Origin: Opitutaceae bacterium | GTDB taxonomy: Bacteria > Verrucomicrobiota > Verrucomicrobiia > Opitutales > Opitutaceae | Length of the DNA: 64,000 nt | Reading direction: 5' to 3' | Assembly: GCA_030693515.1 (NCBI GenBank) | Contig: JAUYAK010000006.1 | Location: forward strand, 121,072-185,071 | Shown: piece after piece, positions 43,634-52,791 of the stretch | Position numbering within the stretch: position 1 is the first letter of the stretch | How the letters are laid out: each line of letters starts with the position of its first letter | The notes under the pieces: generated by a model | Told to the model about the DNA's origin: nothing | Seen by the model: the letters and a program-made list of their open reading frames with translations, nothing else | The model's database searches: none | Translations under genes and position numbers: made by a program

Positions 43634-44725
43634 GTGAAGCTCCGCCTCCAGTTCCGCCGGTATCGTGCGCCCTTTCGCGCGGCAGTGCGCACGGCGCACG
43701 GCATGTGGGCGGAGCGCGAGGGCCTGATCGTGCGGCTGGAAAACGAGGCCGGCGCGGTCGGCTACGGCGAAGCGGCGCCGATTCCGTGGTTCGGCACGGA
43801 GACCGTGGAGGAGGACGAGGCGGGCGGCCGCGCGCTGGGGGAGTGGACGACGCAGGAGCAGATCGCGGCGGTGCCGGCGCGGCTGGGGTGTTTGAAGAAC
43901 GCGCTGGCGGCGGCGCTGGCTGAAGTAGGGCGGGTCTCTGACCCGCCCTCGGATATCTCCAGCGCAAAAGGGCGGGTCGCAGACCCGCCCTACTTGGGCG
44001 TCGCCGCGCTGCTGCCGGCGGGGCGCGCGGCGCTGGCGCAAATCGAGCCGCGGGCGGAGCTGGGGTTTCGGGTGTTCAAATGGAAGGTCGGCGTGGGCGA
44101 TGCGGCCGACGAACTCGGGCTGCTCGACGACGTGTGCGCGGCGTTGCCGTCCGGCGCGAAGTTGCGGCTCGACGCCAACGGCGCGTGGGATCGGCGCACG
44201 GCGGAGCGCTGGCTGGAGCGCTGCGCGGAGCGGCCGGTGGAGTATGTCGAGCAGCCTTGCTTCGCCGATGCGGCCCAAAGCGACGCGGCGCGGCGCAAGG
44301 CCGACGATTGCCTGCTGGGGCTGGCCGGAGATTTCCCGACGCCGATTGCACTCGATGAATCGGTCGTGGGCGCGGGTGACATTGAGCGCTGGATCGGGGC
44401 GGGGTGGCCGGGCGTCTTTGTGATTAAGCCGGCGCTTGTGGCCGATGTCGCGGCGGCGTTGGCTGCACTGGAAAAGGCGCGGGCGGCGGTGGTGTTTTCC
44501 TCGGCGCTCGAGACGGCGGTGGGCGCGCGGGCGGCGCTGCGCGTGGCGTTTGCGTGGCGGGGCGAGCCGGATTCGACCGGCGCACCGCAAGTGCGCGCGC
44601 TGGGCTTCGGCGTGTGGCCGTTGTTCGCCGACGGCCGGTTCGATGGGCCGATCGCGATGCCGTTTCTGCGCGCGGAGGATGTGGCGCGAATCAACCCGGA
44701 GGCCGTGTGGACCGCGCTGAGCTGA
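43634..44725 (+). CDS. menC: o-Succinylbenzoate synthase-like enolase-superfamily enzyme, with in-frame repeat
   Basis: 363 aa from a GTG at 43634. MenC dehydrates SHCHC to o-succinylbenzoate in menaquinone synthesis. Enolase-superfamily residues are present: [11 protein letters not shown] in the capping domain, the KxK of FKWKVGVG, the metal Asp in [10 protein letters not shown], Glu in [18 protein letters not shown], and [11 protein letters not shown]. Residues about 98-120 ([16 protein letters not shown]) are encoded by a 69-bp palindromic doublet and are not family sequence. The insert falls between the capping domain and the barrel. menE follows with a 19-bp overlap, which supports the menC assignment over muconate cycloisomerase. 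Confidence 0.88.
   Translation: MKLRLQFRRYRAPFRAAVRTAHGMWAEREGLIVRLENEAGAVGYGEAAPIPWFGTETVEEDEAGGRALGEWTTQEQIAAVPARLGCLKNALAAALAEVGRVSDPPSDISSAKGRVADPPYLGVAALLPAGRAALAQIEPRAELGFRVFKWKVGVGDAADELGLLDDVCAALPSGAKLRLDANGAWDRRTAERWLERCAERPVEYVEQPCFADAAQSDAARRKADDCLLGLAGDFPTPIALDESVVGAGDIERWIGAGWPGVFVIKPALVADVAAALAALEKARAAVVFSSALETAVGARAALRVAFAWRGEPDSTGAPQVRALGFGVWPLFADGRFDGPIAMPFLRAEDVARINPEAVWTALS
43925..43993. repeat. Palindromic repeat doublet inside menC
   Basis: Two hairpins of the same stem, GGGCGGGTC/GACCCGCCC (43928-43948 with loop TCT, and 43970-43990 with loop GCA), face each other and are bounded by GTA and TAC, so the whole element is symmetric. It is 69 bp, a multiple of three, and is read through in frame. 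The family differs from the one in tsaD. Confidence 0.88.
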
Positions 44726-45834
44726 CGTCGCTCGTGCGCGCGACCGGTTGCGCGGTGGAGCGCAGCGGGGCGATTTTTCTGTGCGATCCGCAGGCCTCGG
44801 CGGGCGAGCGTTCGCAGATGGAAAACGCGATGGCGCGCACGGGCGAGTGGGGCGGGCACGACCAGGGCTGGCTCGGCGTGCGCACCGGCGGCACGGGTGG
44901 CGTGGTGAAATTCGCGCGCCACGATCAGGCGACGCTCAGCGCGGCGGCGCACGGGTTCGGCGCGCATTTTGGGCTGGGGCGCGTCAACGCCGTCGATGTG
45001 CTGCCGCCGCATCATGTGAGCGGGCTGATGGCCCGCGTGCGCTGCGCGATGACGGGTGGCGAGCATCGCGCGTGGGATTGGAAACGGCTCGAAGCCGGCG
45101 ACACGCCACCGCCCCGCGCGGGCGACTGGGTGCTGTCGCTCGTGCCGACGCAGTTGCAGCGCCTCCTGCAAGCGCCGCGCACGGTCGAGTGGCTGCGAGG
45201 CCTGCGGATTATTTTTGTCGGCGGCGGGCCAGTGTGGCCGCAGCTCGCGGAGATGGCGGCCGAGGCGGGTTTGCGGCTGTCACTCGGCTACGGGCTCACG
45301 GAGACGGCCGCCATGGTCGCGGCGCTCCGGCCCGAGGAGTTTCTCGCGGGCGCGCGGTCCTGTGGTGCGGCGCTGCCGCACGCCCGCGTGAGCGTGGACG
45401 CCGGGGGCGCGATCCGCGTCGCGGGTGAGTCGCTCTTCCGCGGCTTCTGGCCGGAGTGGCGCGAACCGGGGGCATTCACGACCGAAGACCTTGGCGCACT
45501 CGATGCGCGCGGGCAGCTGACGATCCTCGGGCGGTGCGACTCAATGATCCTCACGGGCGGGAAAAAGGTTTCGCCCGCGGAGGTCGAGGCGGCGCTGCGG
45601 GCGAGCGGGGAGTTCGACGACGTAGCCGTGATCGGCTTGCCCGACGCCGAGTGGGGCGAGGCGGTGGTGGCGTGTTTTCCTGTGGGGCGCGTCCCCGACA
45701 CCGTTCGCGCATCGGCGGCCCTCGCGCCGCACGCGCGACCGAAGAAATTCGTTCCCCTTCGCGATTGGCCGCGCACCGCGTCGGGCAAGATCGACCGGAT
45801 CGCGCTGCGCGCCCTCGCCGAGGCTGGGGCGTAG
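44707..45834 (+). CDS. menE: o-Succinylbenzoate--CoA ligase-like AMP-binding enzyme
   Basis: 375 aa from a GTG at 44707, which overlaps menC by 19 bp; the longer frame upstream lies within menC. MenE adenylates o-succinylbenzoate and joins it to CoA. The P-loop [13 protein letters not shown] (early), [13 protein letters not shown], the hinge region [16 protein letters not shown], and the catalytic Lys in [12 protein letters not shown] are present. The protein is about 80-110 residues shorter than most MenE: it begins just before the P-loop, so the N-terminal lobe is reduced. Compact MenE proteins exist, and the rest is intact. Together with menC and ubiE it indicates menaquinone respiration. 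Confidence 0.86.
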   Translation: MDRAELTSLVRATGCAVERSGAIFLCDPQASAGERSQMENAMARTGEWGGHDQGWLGVRTGGTGGVVKFARHDQATLSAAAHGFGAHFGLGRVNAVDVLPPHHVSGLMARVRCAMTGGEHRAWDWKRLEAGDTPPPRAGDWVLSLVPTQLQRLLQAPRTVEWLRGLRIIFVGGGPVWPQLAEMAAEAGLRLSLGYGLTETAAMVAALRPEEFLAGARSCGAALPHARVSVDAGGAIRVAGESLFRGFWPEWREPGAFTTEDLGALDARGQLTILGRCDSMILTGGKKVSPAEVEAALRASGEFDDVAVIGLPDAEWGEAVVACFPVGRVPDTVRASAALAPHARPKKFVPLRDWPRTASGKIDRIALRALAEAGA

Positions 45835-45877
45835 GTTTTTCCGTGTATTCCATCTGTTCCGCGGGCAATTTCACGCC

Positions 45878-47650
45878 GTGACCAAGAACGAAATTGCCGA
45901 CGTCCTCACCGAGATCGCGACGCTCCTCGAGCTGAAGGGCGAGAATCCGTTCAAGGTGCGCGCCTACCAGACCGGTGCGCGTGCGCTCGAGGCGATTGAG
46001 GAGGCGGAGCTGGGGCGGCTCATCGCCGAGGAAAAGCTCGGCACGGTGAAGGGTTTCGGCGAGGCGCTCGTGCAGAAAATCACCGAGCTGCACACGACCG
46101 GGAAGCTGGAATTTTTCGAAAAACTCAGGACCTCGATCGAGCCGGGGCTCGTTGATCTGTTGCAGATTCCGGGGCTCGGGCCGAAAAAAATCCAAGTGCT
46201 CAAGGCGAAGCTCGGCGTGACCGACATCGCGGCGCTCACGGCGGCGTGTCTCGACGGGCGCGTCGCGGCGCTCGATGGCTTCGGCGAGAAGACGCAGGAA
46301 AAACTGCTCGCCGGCATCAAGAACCGCGAGGCCTACGGGAAGCGCCACCTCTGGTGGGATGCCGCGGAGATCGCCGAGCCCATCGTCGCGGGTTTGCGGG
46401 CGCTGCCGCAGGTGCGCCGGGCGGAGGCGGCGGGCAGTCTGCGGCGCGGCATGGAGACGGTGGGCGATTTGGATTTTCTCGTGTCCGCGACCGAGATCGC
46501 GCCGGTCGTCGCATGGTTTGTCGCGATGCCCGGTGTGAAGGAGGTCACGGCGCAGGGCGAAACCAAGGCCAGTGTGCGCTTTGAGAGCGGCCTGCAGGCG
46601 GACCTGCGCATCGTGCCCGACGAGCAGTTCGTGTTTGCGCTGCACCATTTCACCGGCTCGAAGGATCACAATGTGCAGATGCGCCAGCGCGCGCTCGCTC
46701 GCGGGCTCAGCCTGAGCGAGTGGGGCCTCGTGCCCGCGGAAGGCGAGGGGACGGCGAAGGAAAAAGCGGAGAATCGGAAAAGCGAAAAAGTGAAGGACGA
46801 ATCGGGGCTGTTCGCGGCGCTCGGGTTGCACTTCATCCCGCCGGAGCTGCGCGAGGGTCTCGGTGAGATCGAAGCGGCGGAGCGCGCCGAGTTGCCGCGC
46901 CTCGTGGAGCTGGGCGATCTGCGCGGGGCGTTTCACAACCACACGACCGCCTCCGATGGGCGCAACACTCTCGCCGAAATGGCCGCCGCCGCCGAGGCGC
47001 TCGGCTGGGATTACCTCGGCATCGCCGATCATTCGAAGTCCAGCTTCCAGGCCAAGGGTCTCGACGAGGCGCGGCTCGCCAAGCAGGTCGCGGAGATTCG
47101 CGCGCTCAACGCATCCCAAAAATTCAAGACCCACGTCTTCGCTGGTTCGGAGGTCGATATCCTCGCCGACGGCCGCCTCGACTACGACGACGCCACGCTC
47201 GCATCGCTCGACTACGTCGTCGCCTCGGTGCACAACGTCCTCACGCAGGACGAGGCCACGATGACGGCACGCCTCATCCGCGCCATTGAGCATCCGCGCA
47301 CGACGATGCTCGGCCACGCCACCGGCCGCCTGCTGCTCCGCCGCGAGGCCAGCCGCGTGGATCTCGCCAAGGTGATCGATGCCGCGATCGCGCACGGCGT
47401 GATCATCGAGCTCAACGCCAGCCCGTGGCGCCTCGATCTCGACTGGCGCCTGTGGCGCAAGTCCGCCGGCCGCGGCCTGCTTTGTGCGATCAATCCAGAC
47501 GCGCACGAGATCGACGGCCTGCGCCACGTGCGTGCCGGGATTAACACCGCGCGCAAGGGCGGCCTCCAGCGCGAGCAGGTGCTGACCACGTGGCCGCTCG
47601 TGCGCGTGCGAGCCTGGCTGGCCGCGCGCGGCGCGCAGCCGCCCGCGTAG
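45878..47650 (+). CDS. polX: DNA polymerase/3'-5' exonuclease PolX
   Basis: 590 aa from a GTG at 45878. The family X polymerase part (1-320) has the N-terminal [20 protein letters not shown], helix-hairpin-helix segments ([29 protein letters not shown]), and the nucleotidyl-transfer motif [17 protein letters not shown] with its two catalytic Asp. The C-terminal PHP domain (about 345-580) has [49 protein letters not shown] and [11 protein letters not shown], giving the Mn2+-dependent 3'-5' exonuclease. A charged linker ([17 protein letters not shown]) joins the halves. PolX fills short gaps in base-excision repair. It stands 43 bp after menE. Confidence 0.95.
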   Translation: MTKNEIADVLTEIATLLELKGENPFKVRAYQTGARALEAIEEAELGRLIAEEKLGTVKGFGEALVQKITELHTTGKLEFFEKLRTSIEPGLVDLLQIPGLGPKKIQVLKAKLGVTDIAALTAACLDGRVAALDGFGEKTQEKLLAGIKNREAYGKRHLWWDAAEIAEPIVAGLRALPQVRRAEAAGSLRRGMETVGDLDFLVSATEIAPVVAWFVAMPGVKEVTAQGETKASVRFESGLQADLRIVPDEQFVFALHHFTGSKDHNVQMRQRALARGLSLSEWGLVPAEGEGTAKEKAENRKSEKVKDESGLFAALGLHFIPPELREGLGEIEAAERAELPRLVELGDLRGAFHNHTTASDGRNTLAEMAAAAEALGWDYLGIADHSKSSFQAKGLDEARLAKQVAEIRALNASQKFKTHVFAGSEVDILADGRLDYDDATLASLDYVVASVHNVLTQDEATMTARLIRAIEHPRTTMLGHATGRLLLRREASRVDLAKVIDAAIAHGVIIELNASPWRLDLDWRLWRKSAGRGLLCAINPDAHEIDGLRHVRAGINTARKGGLQREQVLTTWPLVRVRAWLAARGAQPPA

Positions 47651-47773
47651 TTCACGGCGTTTTTCCAACGCCCGCTGCTATGGGGCTTGATGTTCGAGCG
47701 CGCGGTTTCTCATGATCGGGAACATCCTGCGGCCCTCGCGCACCAAAACGAAACGTCGCAACCCACACCTGCC

Positions 47774-50422
47774 ATGATGATCACCACCCGTCGGATTCGC
47801 TCCCTTGTTTCAACCTTTGCGCTCGCGGCTGCCGCGACGCTCGGCACGCTCGGCGCCGAAGACTACGCGCTGATCACGTTTGCTGGCGCCGCCAACAACA
47901 CCAGCGGAGCGGACGGCACGCCGGGCTCGTTCAACAATCCCTACGGCGTCGCGATCGATGCGGCGAAGAACATCTATGTGACCGACACGGTGAACTATAC
48001 GGTGCGCAAGATCACGCCGGGTCGAGTTGTCTCCACGCTCGCCGGCACGGCCAAACTGCCTGGCACGGCGAACGGCACGGGTGCGGCGGCGCGCTTCACT
48101 TTTCCCGTCGGCATCGCGGTCGATGGCGCGGGCAATGTCTTCGTCTCCGATGCCGCCAGTGCGACCATTCGCAAGATCACGCCGGCTGGAGTCGTGACCA
48201 CTTTTGCGGGCACGGCGTTCCAAATCGGCTCGGCTGACGGCACGGGCGCGGCTGCGCGTTTCAGCCTGCCCTACGGTCTCGCGATCGACGGCGCGGGGTT
48301 CCTCTACGTCGCCGATTCCGGCAATAGCACCATCCGTAAAATCTCGGCGGACGGTGTCGTCACCACGCTCGCGGGCGGCGCAGGCCAGTCGGGGTTCCTC
48401 AACGGCACCGGCACGGCCGCACGTTTCGACACGCCCTTCGGTCTCGCGGTGGACGGCGCGGGCAACGTCTTCGTCGCCGACAGTGGCAACCACGCCATCC
48501 GCAAGATCACCGCGGGCGGGGTCGTGACGACAGTCGCGGGGGGCGGCCCGAACACCTCGGGCGCGGTCGACGGACCGGGCACGGCGTCGCGCTTCAACCA
48601 GCCAAGGGGCGTGGCGGTGGACGGCGGCGGGAACCTCTTCGTGAGCGACTACGCGAACAGCACCATCCGCCACATCACGGCGGGCGGCGTGGTCTCCACG
48701 ATTGCCGGCAGCGCGGGCATCTTTGGCGAGGTCAACAGCGTGGGTGCCGCCGCGCGGCTCTATGAACCCATTGGCATCGTCGTCGATGGCACCACGATCT
48801 ATGTGGCCGACACCTCGAACAACCAGGTGCGCCGCGGGCAGCCCGCGAGCACCGCACCATTGCCCGTGATTTCGCTGCATCCACTCGATCAGGAGGTGAG
48901 CCTAGGGCAGGCGGTGGGTTTTTCCGTCTCCGCCACCGGCTCCAGCCTCACCTACCAGTGGCTGCTCAACCATGTGGCCATCTCCGGCGCGACCGCCGCC
49001 ACTTACAGCATCGCTTCCGCGCAGCTCGCCGACCAAGCGGCCTACTCGGTGCGCGTTTCCAGCACGGGCGGTTCGATCGACAGCAGCCAGGCCACGCTAT
49101 CCGTTTTTCCGGTCACCAGCGGCCCGATTAACATCACCGCCCGCCCGATCAGCCTCAACGTGAACCCCGGCCAGCAAGCGGTGTTCAGCGTCACCGCCAC
49201 GGGTGCCGGTCTCACCTACCAATGGTTCAAGAACGGCGGCGTGATCAGCGGCGCCACGGCGGCGAGCTACACCATCGCCTCGGCGCAGGCGGGCGACGCG
49301 GCGAACTACTCGGTGCGGCTGACCTCCGGTGCCAGCACGGTCACTCCGACGGCCACACTTACGGTCGGCGGCGCGACCGGCTCCGGCATCTCCATCACCA
49401 CTCAGCCGCAGGGCGCGACACGCGACGTGGGCCAGAGCGTGACCTTCACAGTCGCCGCGACCGGCACCGGCACGCTTTCCTACCAGTGGCTCAAGGACGA
49501 GATTGCCATCGGTGGCGCGACCTCTGCCAGCTACACCATCGCGGCCGTGCAGGTCGCCAGTGCGGGCAGCTACAGCGCGCGGGTGAGCAGCGGCTCGCAG
49601 AATGTCGTCAGTGCCTCGGCGCTCCTCGTCATCAACAACCCGCCTCCGCCCGGCCCGACCTCGCGCCTGTCCAATCTCTCCGTGCGCACCACGCTGGCCG
49701 CCAGCCAGACGCTCACCGTGGGCTTCGTCGTCAGCGGCGGTTCGCGCAATGTGCTCGTGCGCGCTGCGGGGCCCTCGCTCACGGCCTTCGGCCTGCCCGG
49801 CGCGATGGTCGATCCGCGGCTCGAGCTTTTCAACGGCTCCACTTCCGTCTTCACCAACGACGACTGGCCCGCGAACCTCGCGCCGACCTTTGTCAGCGTG
49901 GGCGCGTTTGCCTTTCCCGCCGCCAGCAAGGACGCGGCCTTTGTGCAGAGCCTCGACGGCCCGCGTTCCGTGCAATGCCGCGGCACCGGCCCGGGCGTGG
50001 TGCTGGTCGAGGCCTACGACCTCGGCGAGGGCAACTCGCCGCGCCTCATCAATCTCTCCGCGCTCAATCGCGTGGGCACGGGTGACGACATCCTGATCGC
50101 GGGCTTCAACCTCGCGGGCACCGGCACCAAGCAGCTGCTCGTGCGCGCGGTGGGCCCGACACTGGCGGGTTTCGGCGTGCCCAACACGCTCGTCGATCCC
50201 GTGCTCGAGGTTTACAGCGGAGCCACGAAGATCGCGGAAAACGACAACTGGGCGCCCTCGCTCGCGCCCACGTTTGTCGCCGTGGGGGCGTTTGCACTGA
50301 CGGCTGGCAGCCGCGACGCCGCGCTCGTCACGAGCCTGAGTCCCGGCAGCTACACCGTGCAGGTTCGCGGCGTGGCCAACGGCACCGGCGAGGCGCTGAT
50401 CGAGGTTTACGAGGTGCCGTAG
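47774..50422 (+). CDS. Secreted NHL-repeat / Ig-like domain surface protein
   Basis: 882 aa from the ATG at 47774, which begins a signal peptide (RIRSLVSTFALAAAATLG, cut near LGAED). Residues about 30-350 hold six NHL-type blades (PYGVAIDAAKNIYVTDTVN, VRKIT, VSTLAG pattern), forming a beta-propeller. Three Ig-like domains follow (about 360-440, 450-540, 545-630), each with TYQW or SYQW and a YSxRV strand. The last 230 residues contain two copies of a domain with LVRAxGPxLxxFG and DNW/DDW motifs, frequent in Opitutaceae secreted proteins. There is no catalytic motif; it is probably surface-bound for adhesion or binding polymers. It stands alone before the polysaccharide locus. Confidence 0.87.
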   Translation: MMITTRRIRSLVSTFALAAAATLGTLGAEDYALITFAGAANNTSGADGTPGSFNNPYGVAIDAAKNIYVTDTVNYTVRKITPGRVVSTLAGTAKLPGTANGTGAAARFTFPVGIAVDGAGNVFVSDAASATIRKITPAGVVTTFAGTAFQIGSADGTGAAARFSLPYGLAIDGAGFLYVADSGNSTIRKISADGVVTTLAGGAGQSGFLNGTGTAARFDTPFGLAVDGAGNVFVADSGNHAIRKITAGGVVTTVAGGGPNTSGAVDGPGTASRFNQPRGVAVDGGGNLFVSDYANSTIRHITAGGVVSTIAGSAGIFGEVNSVGAAARLYEPIGIVVDGTTIYVADTSNNQVRRGQPASTAPLPVISLHPLDQEVSLGQAVGFSVSATGSSLTYQWLLNHVAISGATAATYSIASAQLADQAAYSVRVSSTGGSIDSSQATLSVFPVTSGPINITARPISLNVNPGQQAVFSVTATGAGLTYQWFKNGGVISGATAASYTIASAQAGDAANYSVRLTSGASTVTPTATLTVGGATGSGISITTQPQGATRDVGQSVTFTVAATGTGTLSYQWLKDEIAIGGATSASYTIAAVQVASAGSYSARVSSGSQNVVSASALLVINNPPPPGPTSRLSNLSVRTTLAASQTLTVGFVVSGGSRNVLVRAAGPSLTAFGLPGAMVDPRLELFNGSTSVFTNDDWPANLAPTFVSVGAFAFPAASKDAAFVQSLDGPRSVQCRGTGPGVVLVEAYDLGEGNSPRLINLSALNRVGTGDDILIAGFNLAGTGTKQLLVRAVGPTLAGFGVPNTLVDPVLEVYSGATKIAENDNWAPSLAPTFVAVGAFALTAGSRDAALVTSLSPGSYTVQVRGVANGTGEALIEVYEVP

Positions 50423-50468
50423 TCGATAAACCGGGCGGCGTTGTTTGTGGCCAGAACGCTACGGTCAT

Positions 50469-51587
50469 TCATCGGGCAATGAGCGACGGGTTTTGGACCC
50501 TGCGACGTGATGGAGCGAGCGGCAGGGCCTGACGGCATTCCGGCAGGCTGGAGCCGTCCACCCAGCGTCCCTCGACGAGAATCCGCCGGCAGTATTGCGG
50601 GATGCCGCGTTCGTTTTGATGGATCAGTGCGGCCAGTGTCGTCATTGCCACGCGACCTATTTCGATCGAATTCTGATCCACGCCGGCGGTGAAGTGCCCG
50701 TCGAGCAGGCTGGTGGCGGCCACCCCGAGATCACGGGGCACTTGGCACCCAATGCCTTCGAGGAGTTCGGCGAGGTTGCCCGACGAGGTGATCACGCTAT
50801 CGGGATGGACCTTTTGCAGCCATGCCTTCAACACCCGCATGTCCTCCGCCCGGTTCTCCTCGGACAAATGCAACGGGTCCAGATGGCGTCTCAGTGGCAC
50901 GTGCTCGTCCTGCGCGCTGAGAAACCCGGCCCGGAAGTTTCCGCCGGTATTCAAATCGTGACGATAGCTCGCGATGTAGCCGATGCGGCGGTAGCCGCGG
51001 GCCCACATGCGGGCAAATGCCATCGCCGCGCAGTTTAGTTGGTCGCTGGTCACGATGTGAACGCGTGGTTGTTTGACGGATGTGCCAAGGCGAACGACGG
51101 AGAACTTTGCCCAATCGAATCCTGGTAGGGCGAGGCCCGCCGTGTGCGGCGGGAGCAGGATGCCGCGAATGTTGCGGGCGTCGAGAATCTGCTCGAGCCG
51201 CGCCGGCGTCACTTCGGGTTTGATTACAAATTCCTCCAACCGGTAGCCCATTCGCGCGGCGGCATCGCGCGCCCCGCGCCAATAAGCGTCGAACTCGTGA
51301 TGACGCCGCAAATCTCGTGGTTCCTTCCACTGGTTGAGCCAGGCGATTGTCGCCTGGATATCCGCCGGCCGCTTCTCCTGTCGATAGGAAGCCAAGGACG
51401 AAAGCATCGGATCCGGCTGGTAGCCGAGCTGCCGGGCGACGCGTTCGACTTCCGTCCGGCGCGCCGTTGATATGCGAGGATTGCCTCGCAGCGCGAGCGA
51501 GACAGTGACATGGGAAACGCCGATTTTCCGGGCCACGTCGCGCAGCGACACGCGAGATGTGGAGACCGGTGAGTCGTCCGGGGGCAT
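50469..51587 (-). CDS. LacI-family transcriptional regulator
   Basis: 372 aa from the ATG at 51587, chosen because the helix-turn-helix then sits at the N-terminus; the frame stays open upstream without domain residues. The DNA-binding head is VSLRDVARKIGVSHVTVSLA followed by the hinge helix LGYQPDPMLSSLASYRQ. The periplasmic-binding-protein-like domain shows IRGILLPPHTAG, AFARMWARGYRRIGYIAS and PDSVITSSGNLAELLEGIG. It is divergent from the hydroxyacid dehydrogenase that opens the utilisation locus, so it probably controls that operon and senses a sugar or uronate derived from the polymer. Dyads lie in the shared intergenic region. Confidence 0.92.
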   Translation of the reverse strand: MPPDDSPVSTSRVSLRDVARKIGVSHVTVSLALRGNPRISTARRTEVERVARQLGYQPDPMLSSLASYRQEKRPADIQATIAWLNQWKEPRDLRRHHEFDAYWRGARDAAARMGYRLEEFVIKPEVTPARLEQILDARNIRGILLPPHTAGLALPGFDWAKFSVVRLGTSVKQPRVHIVTSDQLNCAAMAFARMWARGYRRIGYIASYRHDLNTGGNFRAGFLSAQDEHVPLRRHLDPLHLSEENRAEDMRVLKAWLQKVHPDSVITSSGNLAELLEGIGCQVPRDLGVAATSLLDGHFTAGVDQNSIEIGRVAMTTLAALIHQNERGIPQYCRRILVEGRWVDGSSLPECRQALPLAPSRRRVQNPSLIAR

Positions 51588-51628
51588 ACGATCATCGGCA
51601 CACAACCCAATGAGAATTACCAGTGTAA

Positions 51629-51653
51629 ACGAGGAAACCCTCGTCACGGTTTC
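51629..51653. promoter_or_regulatory. Overlapping dyads, candidate operator of the LacI-family regulator
   Basis: ACGAGG-AAAC-CCTCGT (51629-51644) is a perfect 6-bp dyad, and GAAACC-N8-GGTTTC (51634-51653) overlaps it. Both are in the 163-bp region between the divergent regulator and dehydrogenase genes, where a LacI-type operator is expected. Confidence 0.45.
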
Positions 51654-51750
51654 TTGGAAATTCGAACGTCGCGGCAACCCAATCCCGCTTTCACCCGTGT
51701 TCACAATTCCGCTTTCGACGACCATTTCTCGAGCTTGATTCATCCCTCCG

Positions 51751-52752
51751 GTGTCCACCCAGACCAACGCTGTTTTTCTACTGTCCTCCGAGGCTTTTGC
51801 AGCGGTATACCGCGAACCCGCGCAGATGCGGCTCCGGCGGCAGATGAACCTCCTTGCGACCATCTGTCCCGGAGAAACGTGGCGTGATCATAGGCCCGCG
51901 CTCGTTCGGGCCGAAGTGATTTTCTCCGGCTGGGGAGCTCCGCGCATGGACGAAGAATTCCTCGCGGCTGCGCCCGCCTTAAAAGCCATCTTCTATGCTG
52001 GCGGGACCGTGCGTTACTTTGCCACCGAGGCCCTGTGGGCACGCGGCGTCCGGCTCACCACTGCCCAGGCCATCAACGCCATTCCCGTGAGCGAATTCGC
52101 CGCCTCCGCCATTTTGCTCGGGCTAAAACGCTTCTGGCACCACGCCGCCGCGACGCGCCGTCACCGCACGTTCGCGTCCGAACGTCCGCTGCCTGGCGCC
52201 TACGGCAGCCGGGTCGGTTTGCTTTCGTATGGCATCATCGCCCGCCAGACCCGGGCTCGGCTGCGTGCGCTCGAGGTCGAGGTGCTCGTCTACGATCCCT
52301 ATCTTGATGACGCCGAGGCTGTGGCGGAAGGAGTCCGCAAAGTCTCGCTCGATGAGCTGTTTTCCGCCTGTGACGTGGTTTCTGTCCACGCGCCTTTGAT
52401 ACCGGAGACAGTTGGTCTCGTCGGCCGCCGTCAGCTTGAGCGCATGAAGCCCGGCGCGGTTTTCCTCAACACTGCCCGGGGCGAGATCGTGAACGAACCG
52501 GAGTTGATCGCGGTCCTCACGCGCCGGCCCGATTTGCAGGCCGTGCTCGACGTGACGGCTCCGGAACCTCCCATTGCGGATTCTCCGCTCTACACGTTGC
52601 CCAACGTGGTGCTCACCCCGCATCTCGCCGGCTCCGTCGGACCGGAGTGTCTTCGGATGGGCCACGCCATGGTGGACGAATTTGAACGCTACCGGACTGG
52701 TGCTGATCTGCGTTGGGAAATCACGGCCGTGGGCTCGGCGCTGCTCGCCTGA
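51751..52752 (+). CDS. D-2-hydroxyacid dehydrogenase
   Basis: 333 aa from a GTG at 51751. The NAD-binding domain lies in the middle (SRVGLLSYGIIARQTRARLR, with GLLSYGxIA in place of the usual GxGxxG). The catalytic triad is visible: Arg in FLNTARGEIVNE, Glu in DVTAPEPPI, and His in LTPHLAGSVGPE. Members oxidise or reduce 2-hydroxyacids such as glycerate, phosphoglycerate or 2-keto-gluconate derivatives. As first gene of the locus under the LacI-type regulator, it may process a sugar acid released from the polymer, but the substrate is not readable. The symporter starts 39 bp later. Confidence 0.88.
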   Translation: MSTQTNAVFLLSSEAFAAVYREPAQMRLRRQMNLLATICPGETWRDHRPALVRAEVIFSGWGAPRMDEEFLAAAPALKAIFYAGGTVRYFATEALWARGVRLTTAQAINAIPVSEFAASAILLGLKRFWHHAAATRRHRTFASERPLPGAYGSRVGLLSYGIIARQTRARLRALEVEVLVYDPYLDDAEAVAEGVRKVSLDELFSACDVVSVHAPLIPETVGLVGRRQLERMKPGAVFLNTARGEIVNEPELIAVLTRRPDLQAVLDVTAPEPPIADSPLYTLPNVVLTPHLAGSVGPECLRMGHAMVDEFERYRTGADLRWEITAVGSALLA

Positions 52753-52791
52753 GCCATTCCGGCGTGCGATGAATCACGTCGCTCCGCTCGT

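Noticed and set aside
45551..47668. Minus-strand frame of about 700 codons opposite polX
   Set aside because: Shadow frame of GC-rich coding DNA; PolX motifs on the plus strand are complete.
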